This document shows positions 34,666 through 44,106 of a stretch of DNA of 64,000 nt, piece after piece; the first letter of the stretch is position 1, and every line of letters starts with the position of its first letter. The DNA comes from Oceanicola sp. 502str15. GTDB lineage: Bacteria; Pseudomonadota; Alphaproteobacteria; Rhodobacterales; Rhodobacteraceae. The position numbers and the translations under genes were made by a program. The notes beneath the pieces were generated by a model. That model had not been told where the DNA came from, did not search any database, and saw only the letters and a list, made by a program, of their open reading frames with translations. The stretch covers positions 2,666,001 through 2,730,000 of the forward strand of contig NZ_WYDQ01000001.1 in assembly GCF_024105635.1 (NCBI RefSeq), in the 5' to 3' direction.

Positions 34666-35313
34666 GATTTGGCCCCCACCTGTCTGGATGCCCCCACCCA
34701 GAACCCGCACAAGTTGAAACAAGGGTAGGAGATGAAATCAGGGGATGCCGAGTCCACAACCTAAGGCTGAGTGGATTCTTGCCGATAACACGTTAAGGAG
34801 GAGGTCGCCGGCGCGCGCACCCGCGATCTGACAGGCAGATTCCGCGCCACGACTGTTCATCGTTTCGGGCCAATCCGCGCGCGCGAGGCCCACCGTCGCC
34901 ATCGGGATGCGGAGCGAATCTGCCCCAAATCAAAAGTTGCGTGAGATGTGTAAAATCATGTGTGCCAAATGCAACCATGGCGGGAACTTGCCACCCACCA
35001 CCGAGATCAGGCAATTTTTCGCGCGCGGCACCCGGAAGCGGCCCGGCGCGGCGCAGGAGAGCGCGGGTCTCGCGCCATGACGGCCGAGAATCGGCCTGTC
35101 CCCACCACGGGTGACAGCCGGATTGGCCGAAATTTTGCAAACCGCGGGGCAAAACCATGTCCACCAGCGAAGTTTCCGGGGTTTTGCAAATATTTGCAGG
35201 GCATTTCCGCCAAATCTGCAAACCTCATGAGCCATTCTGCCGCGCCCCACGCCAGAACGCTTGCCAGAACGGCCCGCCGCTCCCTAAGACAAGGCCGGAG
35301 GAGGAGGCATATC
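34666..35313. other. 648-nt divergent gap between Hint gene and prpE
   Basis: There is no credible ORF on either strand. The prpE-proximal 180 nt hold four TTTGCAAA-like motifs (35134-35222). The Hint-proximal 290 nt are GC-rich with no clear signal. Confidence 0.5.
35134..35222 (+). promoter_or_regulatory. TTTGCAAA motif cluster (ScfR/PccR/RamB-type sites)
   Basis: TTTGCAAA occurs exactly at 35134 and 35183, with one-or-two-mismatch copies TTTGCAGG at 35193 and TCTGCAAA at 35215. Short-chain fatty acyl-CoA regulators (PccR of Rhodobacter sphaeroides; RamB) recognise TTTGCAAA repeats, and prpE feeds propionyl-CoA, so acyl-CoA-responsive control is likely. Confidence 0.65.
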
Positions 35314-37212
35314 ATGGCATACAAGGACGTATACGACGCCTGGAAGGCAAACCCGGAGGCATACTGGATGGAGGCCGCCGAGGCCGTCGCCTGGACCACG
35401 CCTCCCAGCAAGGCGCTCTTCGACAGGGGCAACCACCTCTACGAGTGGTTCGCCGATGGCATGATCAACACCTGCTACAACGCCGTCGACCGCCACGTCG
35501 AAGCCGGGCGCGGCGCGCAGGTTGCCCTGATCCACGACAGCCCGATCACCGGCACCAAGAGCACCATCACCTTTGCCGAGCTTCAAACCCGCGTCGCCGC
35601 CCTCGCCGGGGCCCTGCGCGCCAAGGGCATCGAAAAGGGCGACCGCGTCATCATCTACATGCCCATGGTTCCCGAGGCGATCGAGGCCATGCTCGCCTGC
35701 GCCCGCATCGGCGCGATCCACTCGGTGGTCTTCGGCGGGTTTGCCGCCCATGAGCTGGCCGTGCGGATCGACGATGCCACCCCCAAGGCCATCATCGCCG
35801 CCTCCTGCGGGCTCGAGCCGGGGCGGGTGGTGCACTACAAACCCCTGCTCGACGGCGCCATCGAGGCCGCCAGCCACAAGCCCGAGTTCTGCGTCATCCT
35901 CCAGCGCCCGCAGGAGGTGGTGCCGCTGGAGCCGGGCCGCGACCACGACTGGCACGCCTTCCAGCAGGGCACCGACCCGGCCGAATGCCTGCCCGTCGAG
36001 GGCAACCACCCCGCCTACATCCTCTATACCTCCGGCACCACCGGCCAGCCCAAGGGCGTGGTGCGCCACACCGGCGGCCATATCGTGGCGCTGAACTGGA
36101 CCATGAAGAACATCTACAACGTCGATCCCGGCGATGTGTTCTGGGCCGCCTCCGATGTCGGCTGGGTCGTCGGCCACAGCTACATCTGCTACGGCCCCCT
36201 GATCCACGGCAACACCACCGTCGTCTTCGAGGGCAAGCCCGTCGGCACCCCAGATGCCGGCACCTTCTGGCGGGTGATCTCCGAGCACAAGGTGAAGAGC
36301 TTCTTCACCGCCCCCACCGCCTTTCGCGCCGTGAAGCGCGAAGACCCGAGGGGCGAGCTGGTCGGCAACTACGACCTCTCCTGCCTCAACGCGATCTACC
36401 TCGCCGGCGAGCGGGCCGACCCCGACACCATCATGTGGACCCAGAAGATGACCGGAAAGCCGGTCTACGATCACTGGTGGCAGACCGAGACGGGCTGGAC
36501 CATCGCGGGCAACCCGGTCGGGATCGAGGCGCTGCCGGTCAAGATGGGCTCGCCCACCGTGGCCATGCCCGGCTACGACGTGCAGATCCTCGACGAGGGC
36601 GGCGCACCCGTCGCGCCCGGCGAACTCGGCGCCATCGCCATCAAGCTGCCCCTGCCGCCCGGCACCCTGCCCGGCCTCTGGAACGCCGAGGAGCGCTACC
36701 GCAAGAGCTACCTCAACCACTTCCCCGGCTACTACGAAACCGGCGATGCCGGCATGATCGACGACGAGGGCTACCTCTACATCATGGCTCGCACCGACGA
36801 TGTCATCAACGTCGCCGGGCACCGCCTGTCGACCGGCGCGATGGAAGAGGTGCTGGCCTCCCACCCCGAGGTGGCCGAATGCGCGGTGATCGGCGTGGCC
36901 GACGCGCTGAAGGGGCAGATGCCGCTCGGCTTCCTCTGCCTCAACGCGGGCACCAACACCCCGCATGAAGATATCGTGAACGACTGCGTCAAGCTGGTGC
37001 GCAACCAGATCGGCCCGGTCGCCGCCTTCAAGCTCGCCTGCGTGGTCGACCGCCTGCCCAAGACCCGCTCCGGCAAGATCCTGCGGGCCACCATGGTCTC
37101 CATCGCCGACGGCAAACCCTACAAGATGCCCGCCACGATCGACGATCCCGCCATCCTCGATGAAATCCGCCAGGCCCTTTCTGCATTGGGCTTCCCCGAA
37201 AATGCCGCATGA
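35314..37212 (+). CDS. prpE: propionate--CoA ligase (propionyl-CoA synthetase)
   Basis: A 632-residue ANL-superfamily ligase activating propionate via an adenylate. It has the PrpE-type N-terminus YKDVYDAWKANPEAYW, the AMP-binding YILYTSGTTGQPKGVVRHTG, DHWWQTETGW, YYETGDAGMIDDEGYLYIMA and the catalytic lysine in TRSGKILRATM. It is distinguished from acetyl-CoA synthetase by length and N-terminus. The start at 35314 follows GGAGGAGG. The TTTGCAAA cluster upstream suggests control by a propionyl- or acetyl-CoA-sensing regulator. Confidence 0.93.
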   Translation: MAYKDVYDAWKANPEAYWMEAAEAVAWTTPPSKALFDRGNHLYEWFADGMINTCYNAVDRHVEAGRGAQVALIHDSPITGTKSTITFAELQTRVAALAGALRAKGIEKGDRVIIYMPMVPEAIEAMLACARIGAIHSVVFGGFAAHELAVRIDDATPKAIIAASCGLEPGRVVHYKPLLDGAIEAASHKPEFCVILQRPQEVVPLEPGRDHDWHAFQQGTDPAECLPVEGNHPAYILYTSGTTGQPKGVVRHTGGHIVALNWTMKNIYNVDPGDVFWAASDVGWVVGHSYICYGPLIHGNTTVVFEGKPVGTPDAGTFWRVISEHKVKSFFTAPTAFRAVKREDPRGELVGNYDLSCLNAIYLAGERADPDTIMWTQKMTGKPVYDHWWQTETGWTIAGNPVGIEALPVKMGSPTVAMPGYDVQILDEGGAPVAPGELGAIAIKLPLPPGTLPGLWNAEERYRKSYLNHFPGYYETGDAGMIDDEGYLYIMARTDDVINVAGHRLSTGAMEEVLASHPEVAECAVIGVADALKGQMPLGFLCLNAGTNTPHEDIVNDCVKLVRNQIGPVAAFKLACVVDRLPKTRSGKILRATMVSIADGKPYKMPATIDDPAILDEIRQALSALGFPENAA

Positions 37213-37351
37213 TTGCCTTTGCAGGGTCCGGAATACCTGCCCTTAAAGACGTGTAGCCCGACAGTTAGGGTTTGTTTAGTGTCGCCGTTCATGCAACCCT
37301 TGCGGGAAATCAGGATCGACGGCTTTGCGCCACTCACGGCGGAGTTTCTTC

Positions 37352-38947
37352 ATGGCTGAAGACTGGTTGCCCGGCCCGCCCCCGTCTCCGAACGGGGCCG
37401 ATGCCGACAACGGAATTGAACTCTTCTCGCACGACATCCGGTCGGCCGTGGCCGACGTGGTTGGCGGGCTGCGGCTCGTGGATTTCTCCCAGCTCGACGC
37501 GGCCACCGCAGCGCAGCTTCAGCGTGTCTCCACCGCCGGTGAAAGCCTCGCCCGCCTGCTCGACAGCGCCCTCGACCAGCTCGGCGGCGCCCGCAGCGAG
37601 TCCGAGCCGGTGCCGCTCATGGCGATCCTGCGCAACCTCGAGCGGCGCTGGTCCGGCCACGCCCGCGAGCGCTCCATGTCGCTGCGCCTCGATATCGCCG
37701 CCGACCTGCCCACCGTGCTGCACCTCGATTCCGCCGCGCTCGACCGGGTGCTGGCCAATCTCCTGTCCAATGCCTTCAAATACGCCGACTGGGGCGAGGT
37801 GCTGCTGCGGGTCGACATGCGCTCGGGCGAAGAGCTGCGCTTCCGGGTCTGCGATCAGGGCCCCGGCTTCACCGATGCGGCGCTCGAACGCCTGTTCGAG
37901 CGCGGCGGCCGCCCCGGCGGACAGACCAAGCCCGGCAGCGGGCTGGGGCTGCACATCGCCAAGGAGGTCGCCACCCGCCTCGGCGGCCAGCTTCAGGTCT
38001 CCAATGCGCGCGAGGGCGGCGCCGAGGTCTCGCTGCTGCTGCCCCGCCCGGCCTGGGCCTGGGCGCCCGCCTCCGGGGCCGATCTCGCCAGCCCCGACGC
38101 GCCGCCGGTGCTGCCCGACCTCTCCGGCCTCACCGCCCTCGTGGCCGAGGACAACCCGACCAACCAGCTCCTCTTCACCCAGATGCTCGACCACCTCGGC
38201 GCCTCCTGGAAGCTCGCGCCCGACGGGGCCGAGGCGCTGCGCCTGCTCTCGGGCGGCGGCTTCGACTTCGCGCTGGTCGACATCGACATGCCCGAGCTGC
38301 CCGGCACCGAGGTCATCGCCCGCACCCGCGCGCTCGCCGGCGAAACCCGCCTCATCCCGATCCTCGCCGTCACCGCCTACGTGCTGCAAGAGCACCGCGA
38401 GCGGATCTACGACGCCGGGGCCGATGGCATTCTCGCCAAGCCGGTCGGCTCGCTGGCCGGGTTCGGGCAGACCATCGCCACCCTGATGCTGCGCACCCGT
38501 GGCGCCGCGCCCGAACAGATCGAGCCCCAACCCGCCCACCGCCCGGCCCATTCCGAGGGCGAGCACCCCAATTTCTGCCCCGAACGGCTCGAGCGGCTGA
38601 TCTCGATCTCCGGCAAGGACGGCGGCCGCGAGTTCCTCTCCCGCCTGCACGCCGACCTCTGCCGCTGTCGCGCCACGCTTGCCACGGCCGCCGCGGCAGG
38701 CAATGCTGACGAGGTGCGTGCCCAGACCCATGTGATCATATCGCTCTCCGGCGCCGTCGGGGCCTTGCCGCTGCAAGACCTCGCCAACCTCGCCAACGCC
38801 GCCGCCCACCGCTCCGAGCCCAGCGAGAGCCAGGCCCGCACCCTCGCCGAGATCGACACCCGCCTCGCCGGGCTGATCGCCGCCATCGCCGGCGAGATCT
38901 GCGCCCGCTTCCCCGATGCCACCGCGCCGCCGGAGGCCGCCGGATGA
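37352..38947 (+). CDS. hybrid histidine kinase (HisKA-HATPase-REC-Hpt)
   Basis: A 531-residue soluble kinase with no transmembrane segment or recognisable sensor. Domain order: dimerisation/phosphoacceptor (IELFSHDIRSAVADVV, His27), HATPase (N box LANLLSNAFKYADWGEV, G boxes VCDQGPGFTD and KPGSGLGLHIAKEV), a receiver near residues 255-375 (LVAEDNPTNQ; LVDIDMPELPGTE) and a C-terminal Hpt domain (EVRAQTHVIISLSGAVGALPL). It overlaps the sigma-54 regulator by 4 bases, so it forms a phosphorelay with it. GGAG lies about 8 nt before the ATG at 37352. Confidence 0.88.
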   Translation: MAEDWLPGPPPSPNGADADNGIELFSHDIRSAVADVVGGLRLVDFSQLDAATAAQLQRVSTAGESLARLLDSALDQLGGARSESEPVPLMAILRNLERRWSGHARERSMSLRLDIAADLPTVLHLDSAALDRVLANLLSNAFKYADWGEVLLRVDMRSGEELRFRVCDQGPGFTDAALERLFERGGRPGGQTKPGSGLGLHIAKEVATRLGGQLQVSNAREGGAEVSLLLPRPAWAWAPASGADLASPDAPPVLPDLSGLTALVAEDNPTNQLLFTQMLDHLGASWKLAPDGAEALRLLSGGGFDFALVDIDMPELPGTEVIARTRALAGETRLIPILAVTAYVLQEHRERIYDAGADGILAKPVGSLAGFGQTIATLMLRTRGAAPEQIEPQPAHRPAHSEGEHPNFCPERLERLISISGKDGGREFLSRLHADLCRCRATLATAAAAGNADEVRAQTHVIISLSGAVGALPLQDLANLANAAAHRSEPSESQARTLAEIDTRLAGLIAAIAGEICARFPDATAPPEAAG

Positions 38948-40359
38948 CTGCGGTTCTGCTGATCGAAGACGTGCCCTCGATGCAGCTTGTGTACCAGAGC
39001 GTGCTCCAGACGGCGGGCCACCATGTCGAAGTCGCCTCCACCGCAGCCGAGGGGCTGCGCCAGTTCCGCACCCACCGCCCCGGCGTCGTGCTGGTCGACC
39101 TCATGCTGCCCGACCGCGACGGGCTGGAGCTGATCGAGGAGTTCATCGCCGCCGATCCCTTCACCCATGTCATCGTCATCACCGCCAACGGCTCGATCAA
39201 CCGCGCCGTCGAGGCGATGCGGGCCGGGGCCTGGGAATTCTTGGTGAAGCCCTTCGACGAGGGCCGCCTGCTCGATGCCGTCTCCGGCGCCGTCTCCGAC
39301 CACGCCCGCGCCTCCGGCCAGCCCGCAGGCCCCGGCGGCCCCATGCCCGACCCCACGCCGCCCATGCCCTCCACCGAGCACACCGGCCTCATCGGCTCCT
39401 CCTCGGCGATGCGCGAGGTGATGCACAAGATCGGCTCGGTCTCGCGCTCCATGGCCACCGTCTTCATCTCCGGCGAAAGCGGCACCGGCAAGGAGCTCTG
39501 CGCCCGCGCCGTCCACGACATGTCCTCGCGCGCCAACGGCCCCTTCATCGCCCTGAACTGCGGCGCCATCCCCGCCGACCTGCTCGAAAGCGAGGTCTTC
39601 GGCCACCTCAAGGGCAGCTTCACCGGCGCGCTCAACGACAAGCCCGGCGCGGCCGCCGCCGCCGACGGCGGCACTTTCTTCCTCGACGAGATCTGCGAAA
39701 TGGACCTCGGGCTGCAAACCAAGCTCCTCCGCTTCCTGCAAACCTCCACCATCCAGCCCGTCGGCTCCACCAAGCCCCGCAAGGTGAGCGTGCGCATCCT
39801 CTGCGCCACCAACCGCGACCCGCTGGCCGAGGTGCGCGCCGGCCGCTTCCGCGAAGACCTCTACTACCGCCTCCACGTGGTCCCGCTGCACCTGCCCCCC
39901 CTGCGCGAGCGCGGCCGCGACGTGGTCGAAATCGCCCGCCAGGCCCTCGCAGAGTTCGCCGCCGAAGAGGGCAAGGGCTTCACCTCCCTCTCCCCCGAGG
40001 TCGAAGACCTGTTCTGCGCCCTCTCCTGGCCCGGCAACGTGCGCCAGCTCCTCAACGTGCTGCGCAACGTGGCGGTGCTCCACGATGGCACCGAGGTCAC
40101 ACTGCAAATGCTGCCGATGGAGCTGCACCACGAGGTCGAGGCCAATGCCGAGGCCGCCCAGATGCGCAGCGCCCCGGCCCCCGCCCTGCCCGGCAACGGG
40201 CTGGAGCCGCTGATGGGCAAGAGCATGGCCGAGATCGAACGCCTGGTGATCGAAGAAACCATCGCCCGCCACGACGGCTCGGTGCCCAAGGCCGCCCGCA
40301 TCCTCGGCCTCTCACCCTCTACCATCTACCGCAAACGCGAAGGCTGGGAGCGGGACTGA
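38944..40359 (+). CDS. LuxO-like sigma-54-dependent response regulator
   Basis: A 471-residue NtrC-type regulator: receiver (phospho-acceptor Asp52 in VLVDLMLPDRDG), AAA+ domain (Walker A GESGTGKE, Walker B GGTFFLDEICEM) and a Fis-type HTH (VPKAARILGLSPSTIYRKR). Length, VIVITANGSINRAVEAMRAG and LLRFLQTSTIQPVGSTKPRK resemble Vibrio LuxO. The sigma-54 contact motif is GSFTGA instead of GAFTGA. It is coupled to the upstream kinase (ATGA). Targets are unknown; no small-RNA genes of the qrr type are visible here. Confidence 0.9.
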   Translation: MTAVLLIEDVPSMQLVYQSVLQTAGHHVEVASTAAEGLRQFRTHRPGVVLVDLMLPDRDGLELIEEFIAADPFTHVIVITANGSINRAVEAMRAGAWEFLVKPFDEGRLLDAVSGAVSDHARASGQPAGPGGPMPDPTPPMPSTEHTGLIGSSSAMREVMHKIGSVSRSMATVFISGESGTGKELCARAVHDMSSRANGPFIALNCGAIPADLLESEVFGHLKGSFTGALNDKPGAAAAADGGTFFLDEICEMDLGLQTKLLRFLQTSTIQPVGSTKPRKVSVRILCATNRDPLAEVRAGRFREDLYYRLHVVPLHLPPLRERGRDVVEIARQALAEFAAEEGKGFTSLSPEVEDLFCALSWPGNVRQLLNVLRNVAVLHDGTEVTLQMLPMELHHEVEANAEAAQMRSAPAPALPGNGLEPLMGKSMAEIERLVIEETIARHDGSVPKAARILGLSPSTIYRKREGWERD

Positions 40360-40411
40360 CCTGCGAGCCTCCCCAAAAGGCAAACACAGGCGGGCCCCCA
40401 CACCCCCCGTT

Positions 40412-40433
40412 CATTTTCTTGCGAAAAATACTC
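40412..40433. repeat. core of the CATTTTCTTGC-GAAAATA element, third copy
   Basis: CATTTTCTTGCGAAAAATAC lies between the convergent LuxO-like and nadK genes. It matches only the first 20 nt of the longer repeats flanking dnaE2. Confidence 0.6.
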
Positions 40434-40531
40434 TCCCCAAACCCGCCAGACAGCCCGCCACCGGCCAAGGCGCGCCTGCGCATGGCCCGGCGGGGTGGGT
40501 GGGTGGGCGCCGGGCCATGCGCAGGGGTGCC

Positions 40532-41290
40532 TCAGGCGAACTGCTCGCGAATGAGCCGCTCCTCCAGCCCGTGGCCGGGGTCGAACAATATCCGATGGGT
40601 GATGCTCTCGTCCGAGCGCACGATCACCGTCACCACGTTCTCCACCGCCCGGCTGTCGGCCTCGGCCCGCACCGGGCGCTTCTTCGGCTGAAGCACGTCA
40701 AAGCGCACCTCCGCGGCCATCGGCAGCAGGGCGCCCCGCCAGCGGCGCGGGCGAAAGGCGGCAATCGGGGTCAGCGCCAGCACCTCGGCCCCGATCGGCA
40801 GGATCGGCCCGTGGGCGGAATAGTTGTAGGCCGTGCTCCCCGCCGGCGTGCACAGCAGTGCCCCGTCGCAAACCAGCTCCTCCATCCGCTCCCGCCCATC
40901 CACCTGAATGCGCAGCTTGGCCGCCTGCGGCCCCTGTCGCAGCAGGCTCACCTCGTTGATCGCCAGCGCCTCCTCGGTGCCGCCATCGGCGGTAAAGGCC
41001 CGCATCCTCAGCGGATGCAACACCTCCTCCTCCGCCGCATCCAGCCGCTCCTTCAGGCTCGGCTCGCTGTATTCGTTCATCAAGAACCCGATGGTCCCGC
41101 AGTTCATCCCGTAAACCGGCGTATCCAGATGCTCGGTGTCGCGCAGGGTCTGCAACATGTGCCCATCGCCGCCCAGCGCCACGATCACCTCGGCCTCTTC
41201 CACCGCCGCATCGCCGTATTCCCCGGCCAGGTGGCGGCGCGCCTCCTCGGCAATCTGGGTCTCCGCAGCCATGAAGGCGATCTTGTCCAA
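40532..41290 (-). CDS. nadK: NAD kinase
   Basis: A 252-residue ATP-NAD kinase making NADP+. It has the diagnostic GGDG ([14 protein letters not shown]), the [12 protein letters not shown] segment and [14 protein letters not shown]. The start is TTG at 41290, set by GGAGG 7 nt upstream and by the fit to family N-termini ([11 protein letters not shown]); the first ATG, five codons in, would lack a site. An open frame extending 1.5 kb further upstream is spurious. Confidence 0.93.
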   Translation of the reverse strand: MDKIAFMAAETQIAEEARRHLAGEYGDAAVEEAEVIVALGGDGHMLQTLRDTEHLDTPVYGMNCGTIGFLMNEYSEPSLKERLDAAEEEVLHPLRMRAFTADGGTEEALAINEVSLLRQGPQAAKLRIQVDGRERMEELVCDGALLCTPAGSTAYNYSAHGPILPIGAEVLALTPIAAFRPRRWRGALLPMAAEVRFDVLQPKKRPVRAEADSRAVENVVTVIVRSDESITHRILFDPGHGLEERLIREQFA

Positions 41291-41370
41291 GGGGTATCCT
41301 CCGGGTTTCCCCAAAGACTTCGCCCGCGCCGATCCGAAACACAAGACCGCCGATATGCCGCCATTCCGGC

Positions 41371-41421
41371 CAAAAGCGGCGCTTTGCCGCTTTTGCCCCG
41401 CCCTGCCATGGGGTAAACCCC
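41371..41421 (+). promoter_or_regulatory. two hairpins in the glyA leader
   Basis: CAAAAGCGGC/GCCGCTTTTG is a perfect 10-bp stem with a GCTTT loop (41371-41395) whose 3' arm ends in TTTTG, resembling an intrinsic terminator. GGGG-TAAA-CCCC follows (41410-41421). They lie 35-85 nt before glyA, so attenuation is possible; a bidirectional boundary with nadK is the alternative. Confidence 0.4.
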
Positions 41422-41455
41422 GCCCAACCGTTCCCCAGCCAAAGAGGCCCGCCCC

Positions 41456-42745
41456 ATGAACGCGCCCCACCGTGACAGCGGATTCTTCACCGAAGAGCTT
41501 TCCTCCCGCGACCCCGAGATCGCCAAGGCCATCACCCAGGAACTGGGCCGCCAGCGCGACGAGATCGAGCTGATCGCGTCGGAGAACATCGTCTCCAAGG
41601 CCGTGCTCGAAGCCCAGGGCTCCGTGCTCACCAACAAATATGCCGAAGGCTACCCGGGCAAGCGCTACTACGGCGGCTGCCAGTTCGTCGACATCGCCGA
41701 ACAGCTCGCCATCGACCGCGCCAAGGAGCTCTTCGGCTGCGAGTTCGCCAACGTCCAGCCCAACTCCGGCTCCCAGATGAACCAGGCCGTCTTCCTCGCC
41801 CTGCTCCAGCCGGGCGACACCTTCATGGGTCTCGACCTGAACAGCGGCGGCCACCTCACCCACGGCTCGCCGGTCAACATGTCGGGCAAGTGGTTCAACG
41901 TGGTCTCCTACGGCGTGCGCCAGCAAGACCAGCTTCTCGATATGGAAGACATCCGCGCCAAGGCGCTGGAGAACAAGCCCAAGCTCATCGTCGCCGGCGG
42001 CACCGCCTATTCCCGCGTCTGGGATTGGGCCGCCTTCCGCGAAATCGCCGATGAAGTCGGCGCCTACCTGATGGTCGACATGGCCCATATCGCGGGCCTC
42101 GTCGCGGGCGGCGTGCATCCCTCGCCCCTGCCCCACGCCCATGTCTGCACCACCACCACCCACAAGTCGCTCCGCGGCCCTCGGGGCGGCATGGTGCTGA
42201 CGAATGACGCCGACATCGCCAAAAAGATCAACTCCGCGGTCTTCCCCGGCCTCCAGGGCGGCCCGCTGATGCACGTGATCGCCGCCAAGGCTGTGGCCTT
42301 CGGCGAGGCCCTGCGCCCCGAGTTCAAGAGCTACGCCGCACAGGTCGTGAAGAACGCGCAAGCCATGGCCGACCAGCTCCAGAAGGGCGGGATCGACATC
42401 GTCTCCGGCGGCACCGACAACCACCTCTGCCTCGCCGACCTGCGCCCCAAGGGCGTCACCGGCAAGGCCGCCGAGGCCGCCCTTGGCCGCGCCCACATCA
42501 CCACCAACAAGAACGGCGTGCCGTTTGACCCCGAAAAGCCCTTCGTGACCTCCGGCATCCGCCTCGGCGCACCCGCAGGCACCACGCGCGGCTTCGGAGA
42601 GCCCGAGTTCCGCCAGATCGCCGACTGGATCGTGCAGGTGGTCGATGGCCTGGCGGCGAACGGCGAAGAGGGCAACACCGAGGTCGAGAAAAAGGTGAAG
42701 GCCGAGGTCTCCGACCTCTGCGCCCGCTTCCCGCTCTACGAGTGA
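41456..42745 (+). CDS. glyA: serine hydroxymethyltransferase
   Basis: A 429-residue PLP enzyme converting serine and tetrahydrofolate to glycine and methylene-THF. It has [16 protein letters not shown], the PLP-lysine motif [14 protein letters not shown], and the C-terminal [18 protein letters not shown]. It ends with a strong terminator. A weak AGAGG lies 9 nt upstream of the ATG. It is monocistronic; it supplies one-carbon units. Confidence 0.97.
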   Translation: MNAPHRDSGFFTEELSSRDPEIAKAITQELGRQRDEIELIASENIVSKAVLEAQGSVLTNKYAEGYPGKRYYGGCQFVDIAEQLAIDRAKELFGCEFANVQPNSGSQMNQAVFLALLQPGDTFMGLDLNSGGHLTHGSPVNMSGKWFNVVSYGVRQQDQLLDMEDIRAKALENKPKLIVAGGTAYSRVWDWAAFREIADEVGAYLMVDMAHIAGLVAGGVHPSPLPHAHVCTTTTHKSLRGPRGGMVLTNDADIAKKINSAVFPGLQGGPLMHVIAAKAVAFGEALRPEFKSYAAQVVKNAQAMADQLQKGGIDIVSGGTDNHLCLADLRPKGVTGKAAEAALGRAHITTNKNGVPFDPEKPFVTSGIRLGAPAGTTRGFGEPEFRQIADWIVQVVDGLAANGEEGNTEVEKKVKAEVSDLCARFPLYE

Positions 42746-42754
42746 TCCACCCAC

Positions 42755-42782
42755 ACCGTCATTCTCGGGCCTGACCCGAGGA
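42755..42782. repeat. REP-like palindrome, single unit
   Basis: ACCGTCATTCTCGGGCCTGA followed by CCCGAGGA matches the unit at 7705-7732 with one change. It sits between the glyA stop and its terminator. Confidence 0.65.
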
Positions 42783-42795
42783 CCTCCAAACACCC

Positions 42796-42824
42796 AAAAC
42801 CCCGCCCCACCCGGCGGGGTTTTT
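42796..42824 (+). terminator. rho-independent terminator of glyA
   Basis: ACCCCGCC (42799-42806) pairs with GGCGGGGT (42813-42820) around a 6-nt loop, followed by TTTTT. Confidence 0.9.
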
Positions 42825-42863
42825 CATGTCCCCCACCGCGCGGTCCGTAGATTAATGCCGACC

Positions 42864-42923
42864 ATGTCAAAAAATGTATGCACAGGCTGTGTACGCCCGG
42901 TGCACGCATTGTGCCTGTGACAT
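42864..42923. other. inverted-repeat segment between glyA terminator and zapE
   Basis: CACAGGC (42881) and GCCTGTG (42913) are exact inverted arms 25 nt apart, with ATGTCA (42864) and TGACAT (42918) as an outer pair. The interior repeats TGTRYGC. No protein gene fits. It could be a structured RNA or the downstream boundary of zapE. Confidence 0.35.
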
Positions 42924-42945
42924 TTCTGCGGTTAACGGCCCTTCG

Positions 42946-44037
42946 TTACCCCGCCGAACGCCCCCACTCCGCGTCCTGCATCTCGCGCAACCGGCTCGCC
43001 GTGCGCTCGAATTCAAAGGTGCCTTCCCCTTCCAGGTAAAGGCTTTCCGGCTGGTCCGCCGCCGAGCAGATCAGCCGCACGCGCCCTTCGTAGAGCGCGT
43101 CGATCAGGGTCACGAACCGCTTCGCCTCGTTGAAGTTCGACCGCCCCAGACAGGGAATGTCATCCACCATCAAGACCCGCGCCGCCTCGGCAATCGCAAG
43201 GTAGTCCGCCGGCCCAAGCGGCTTGCCGCACAGCTCGTAAAAACTGGCCCGCCCGACCCCGTTGGAAAAGCGCGGCAGCTCCACCTCGCGGCTCTTCACC
43301 ACAAGCGTCAAAGGCGCCGCATCGGGGCCGGCGAGGTCATTCCACACCGCATCCATCTGCCGCCGCGCCTCGGGCCCAAGTGGCGAGAAGTAAACCGGAT
43401 TTCCCGCCAGCCGGTGCTGGCGATAGTCGGTGTCGGCAGCCAGTTCGCGCACCTCCATGCGGCTCTCCAGCAGCTCGATGAAGGGCACGAAAAGCTGCCG
43501 GTTCAGCCCGTCCTTGTACAGATCCTTCGGCGGCCGGTTCGAGGTGGTCACAACCGCCACCCCCGCCGCAAAGAGCTGCTCGAACAGCCGCCCCACGATC
43601 ATCGCATCGGTGATATCGGTGATCTGCATCTCGTCGAAACACAGCAGCTCCACCTTCTCCGCCACATCCTCGGCCACCGGGCGAATGGCATCATCCACCC
43701 CGGTCTTGCGCACCTCGTGCAGCGCGCCGTGGATCTCCTGCATGAAGGCATGAAAGTGCACCCGGCGCTTTTTCGGGCTGTTAACGGTTTCGTAGAACAA
43801 ATCCATCAACATGGACTTGCCCCGACCCACTCCGCCCCAAAGGTAGAGGCCCTTCACCGGCTCGGGTGCAGCCTTTCCGCCGAACAGGCCGCGCAACCCG
43901 GCTTTCGGCGCCGGTCGTGCCTCCAGCGCGGCCCGCACCCGCTCGAACGCGGGCAAGGCGTCCCTCTGTGCCGGGTCGTCCTTCAAGGTGCCTTCGCCTA
44001 CGCGGGCATCGTAAATTTCGGGCAGCGTCGCGCTCAT
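42946..44037 (-). CDS. zapE: cell division protein ZapE (AFG1-like ATPase)
   Basis: A 363-residue AFG1/ZapE ATPase. Walker A is LYLWGGVGRGKSMLMDLF, Walker B is ELLCFDEMQITDITDAMI, followed by the sensor region VVTTSNRPPKDLYKDGLNR and the family C-terminus. In E. coli ZapE binds FtsZ and supports division under stress. AGGAC lies 6 nt before the ATG at 44037; the upstream frame contains a dispersed palindrome. Confidence 0.93.
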   Translation of the reverse strand: MSATLPEIYDARVGEGTLKDDPAQRDALPAFERVRAALEARPAPKAGLRGLFGGKAAPEPVKGLYLWGGVGRGKSMLMDLFYETVNSPKKRRVHFHAFMQEIHGALHEVRKTGVDDAIRPVAEDVAEKVELLCFDEMQITDITDAMIVGRLFEQLFAAGVAVVTTSNRPPKDLYKDGLNRQLFVPFIELLESRMEVRELAADTDYRQHRLAGNPVYFSPLGPEARRQMDAVWNDLAGPDAAPLTLVVKSREVELPRFSNGVGRASFYELCGKPLGPADYLAIAEAARVLMVDDIPCLGRSNFNEAKRFVTLIDALYEGRVRLICSAADQPESLYLEGEGTFEFERTASRLREMQDAEWGRSAG

Positions 44038-44060
44038 GCTGTCCTGTAACCCGGCTTCAG

Positions 44061-44080
44061 GACGGGTGAAACCCACCACC
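44061..44080. repeat. dispersed palindrome, GGGTGAAACCC family
   Basis: GACGGGTGAAACCCACCACC, nearly identical to 55929-55948. It lies in the zapE/MFS divergent gap. Confidence 0.6.
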
Positions 44081-44106
44081 TGTGATCCTGACCATCACGA
44101 AATGCG

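Noticed and set aside
40532..42793. A 753-codon frame that would fuse nadK to 500 upstream codons
   Set aside because: The upstream part is the complement of glyA. NadK begins at the TTG at 41290 with GGAGG 7 nt before it.
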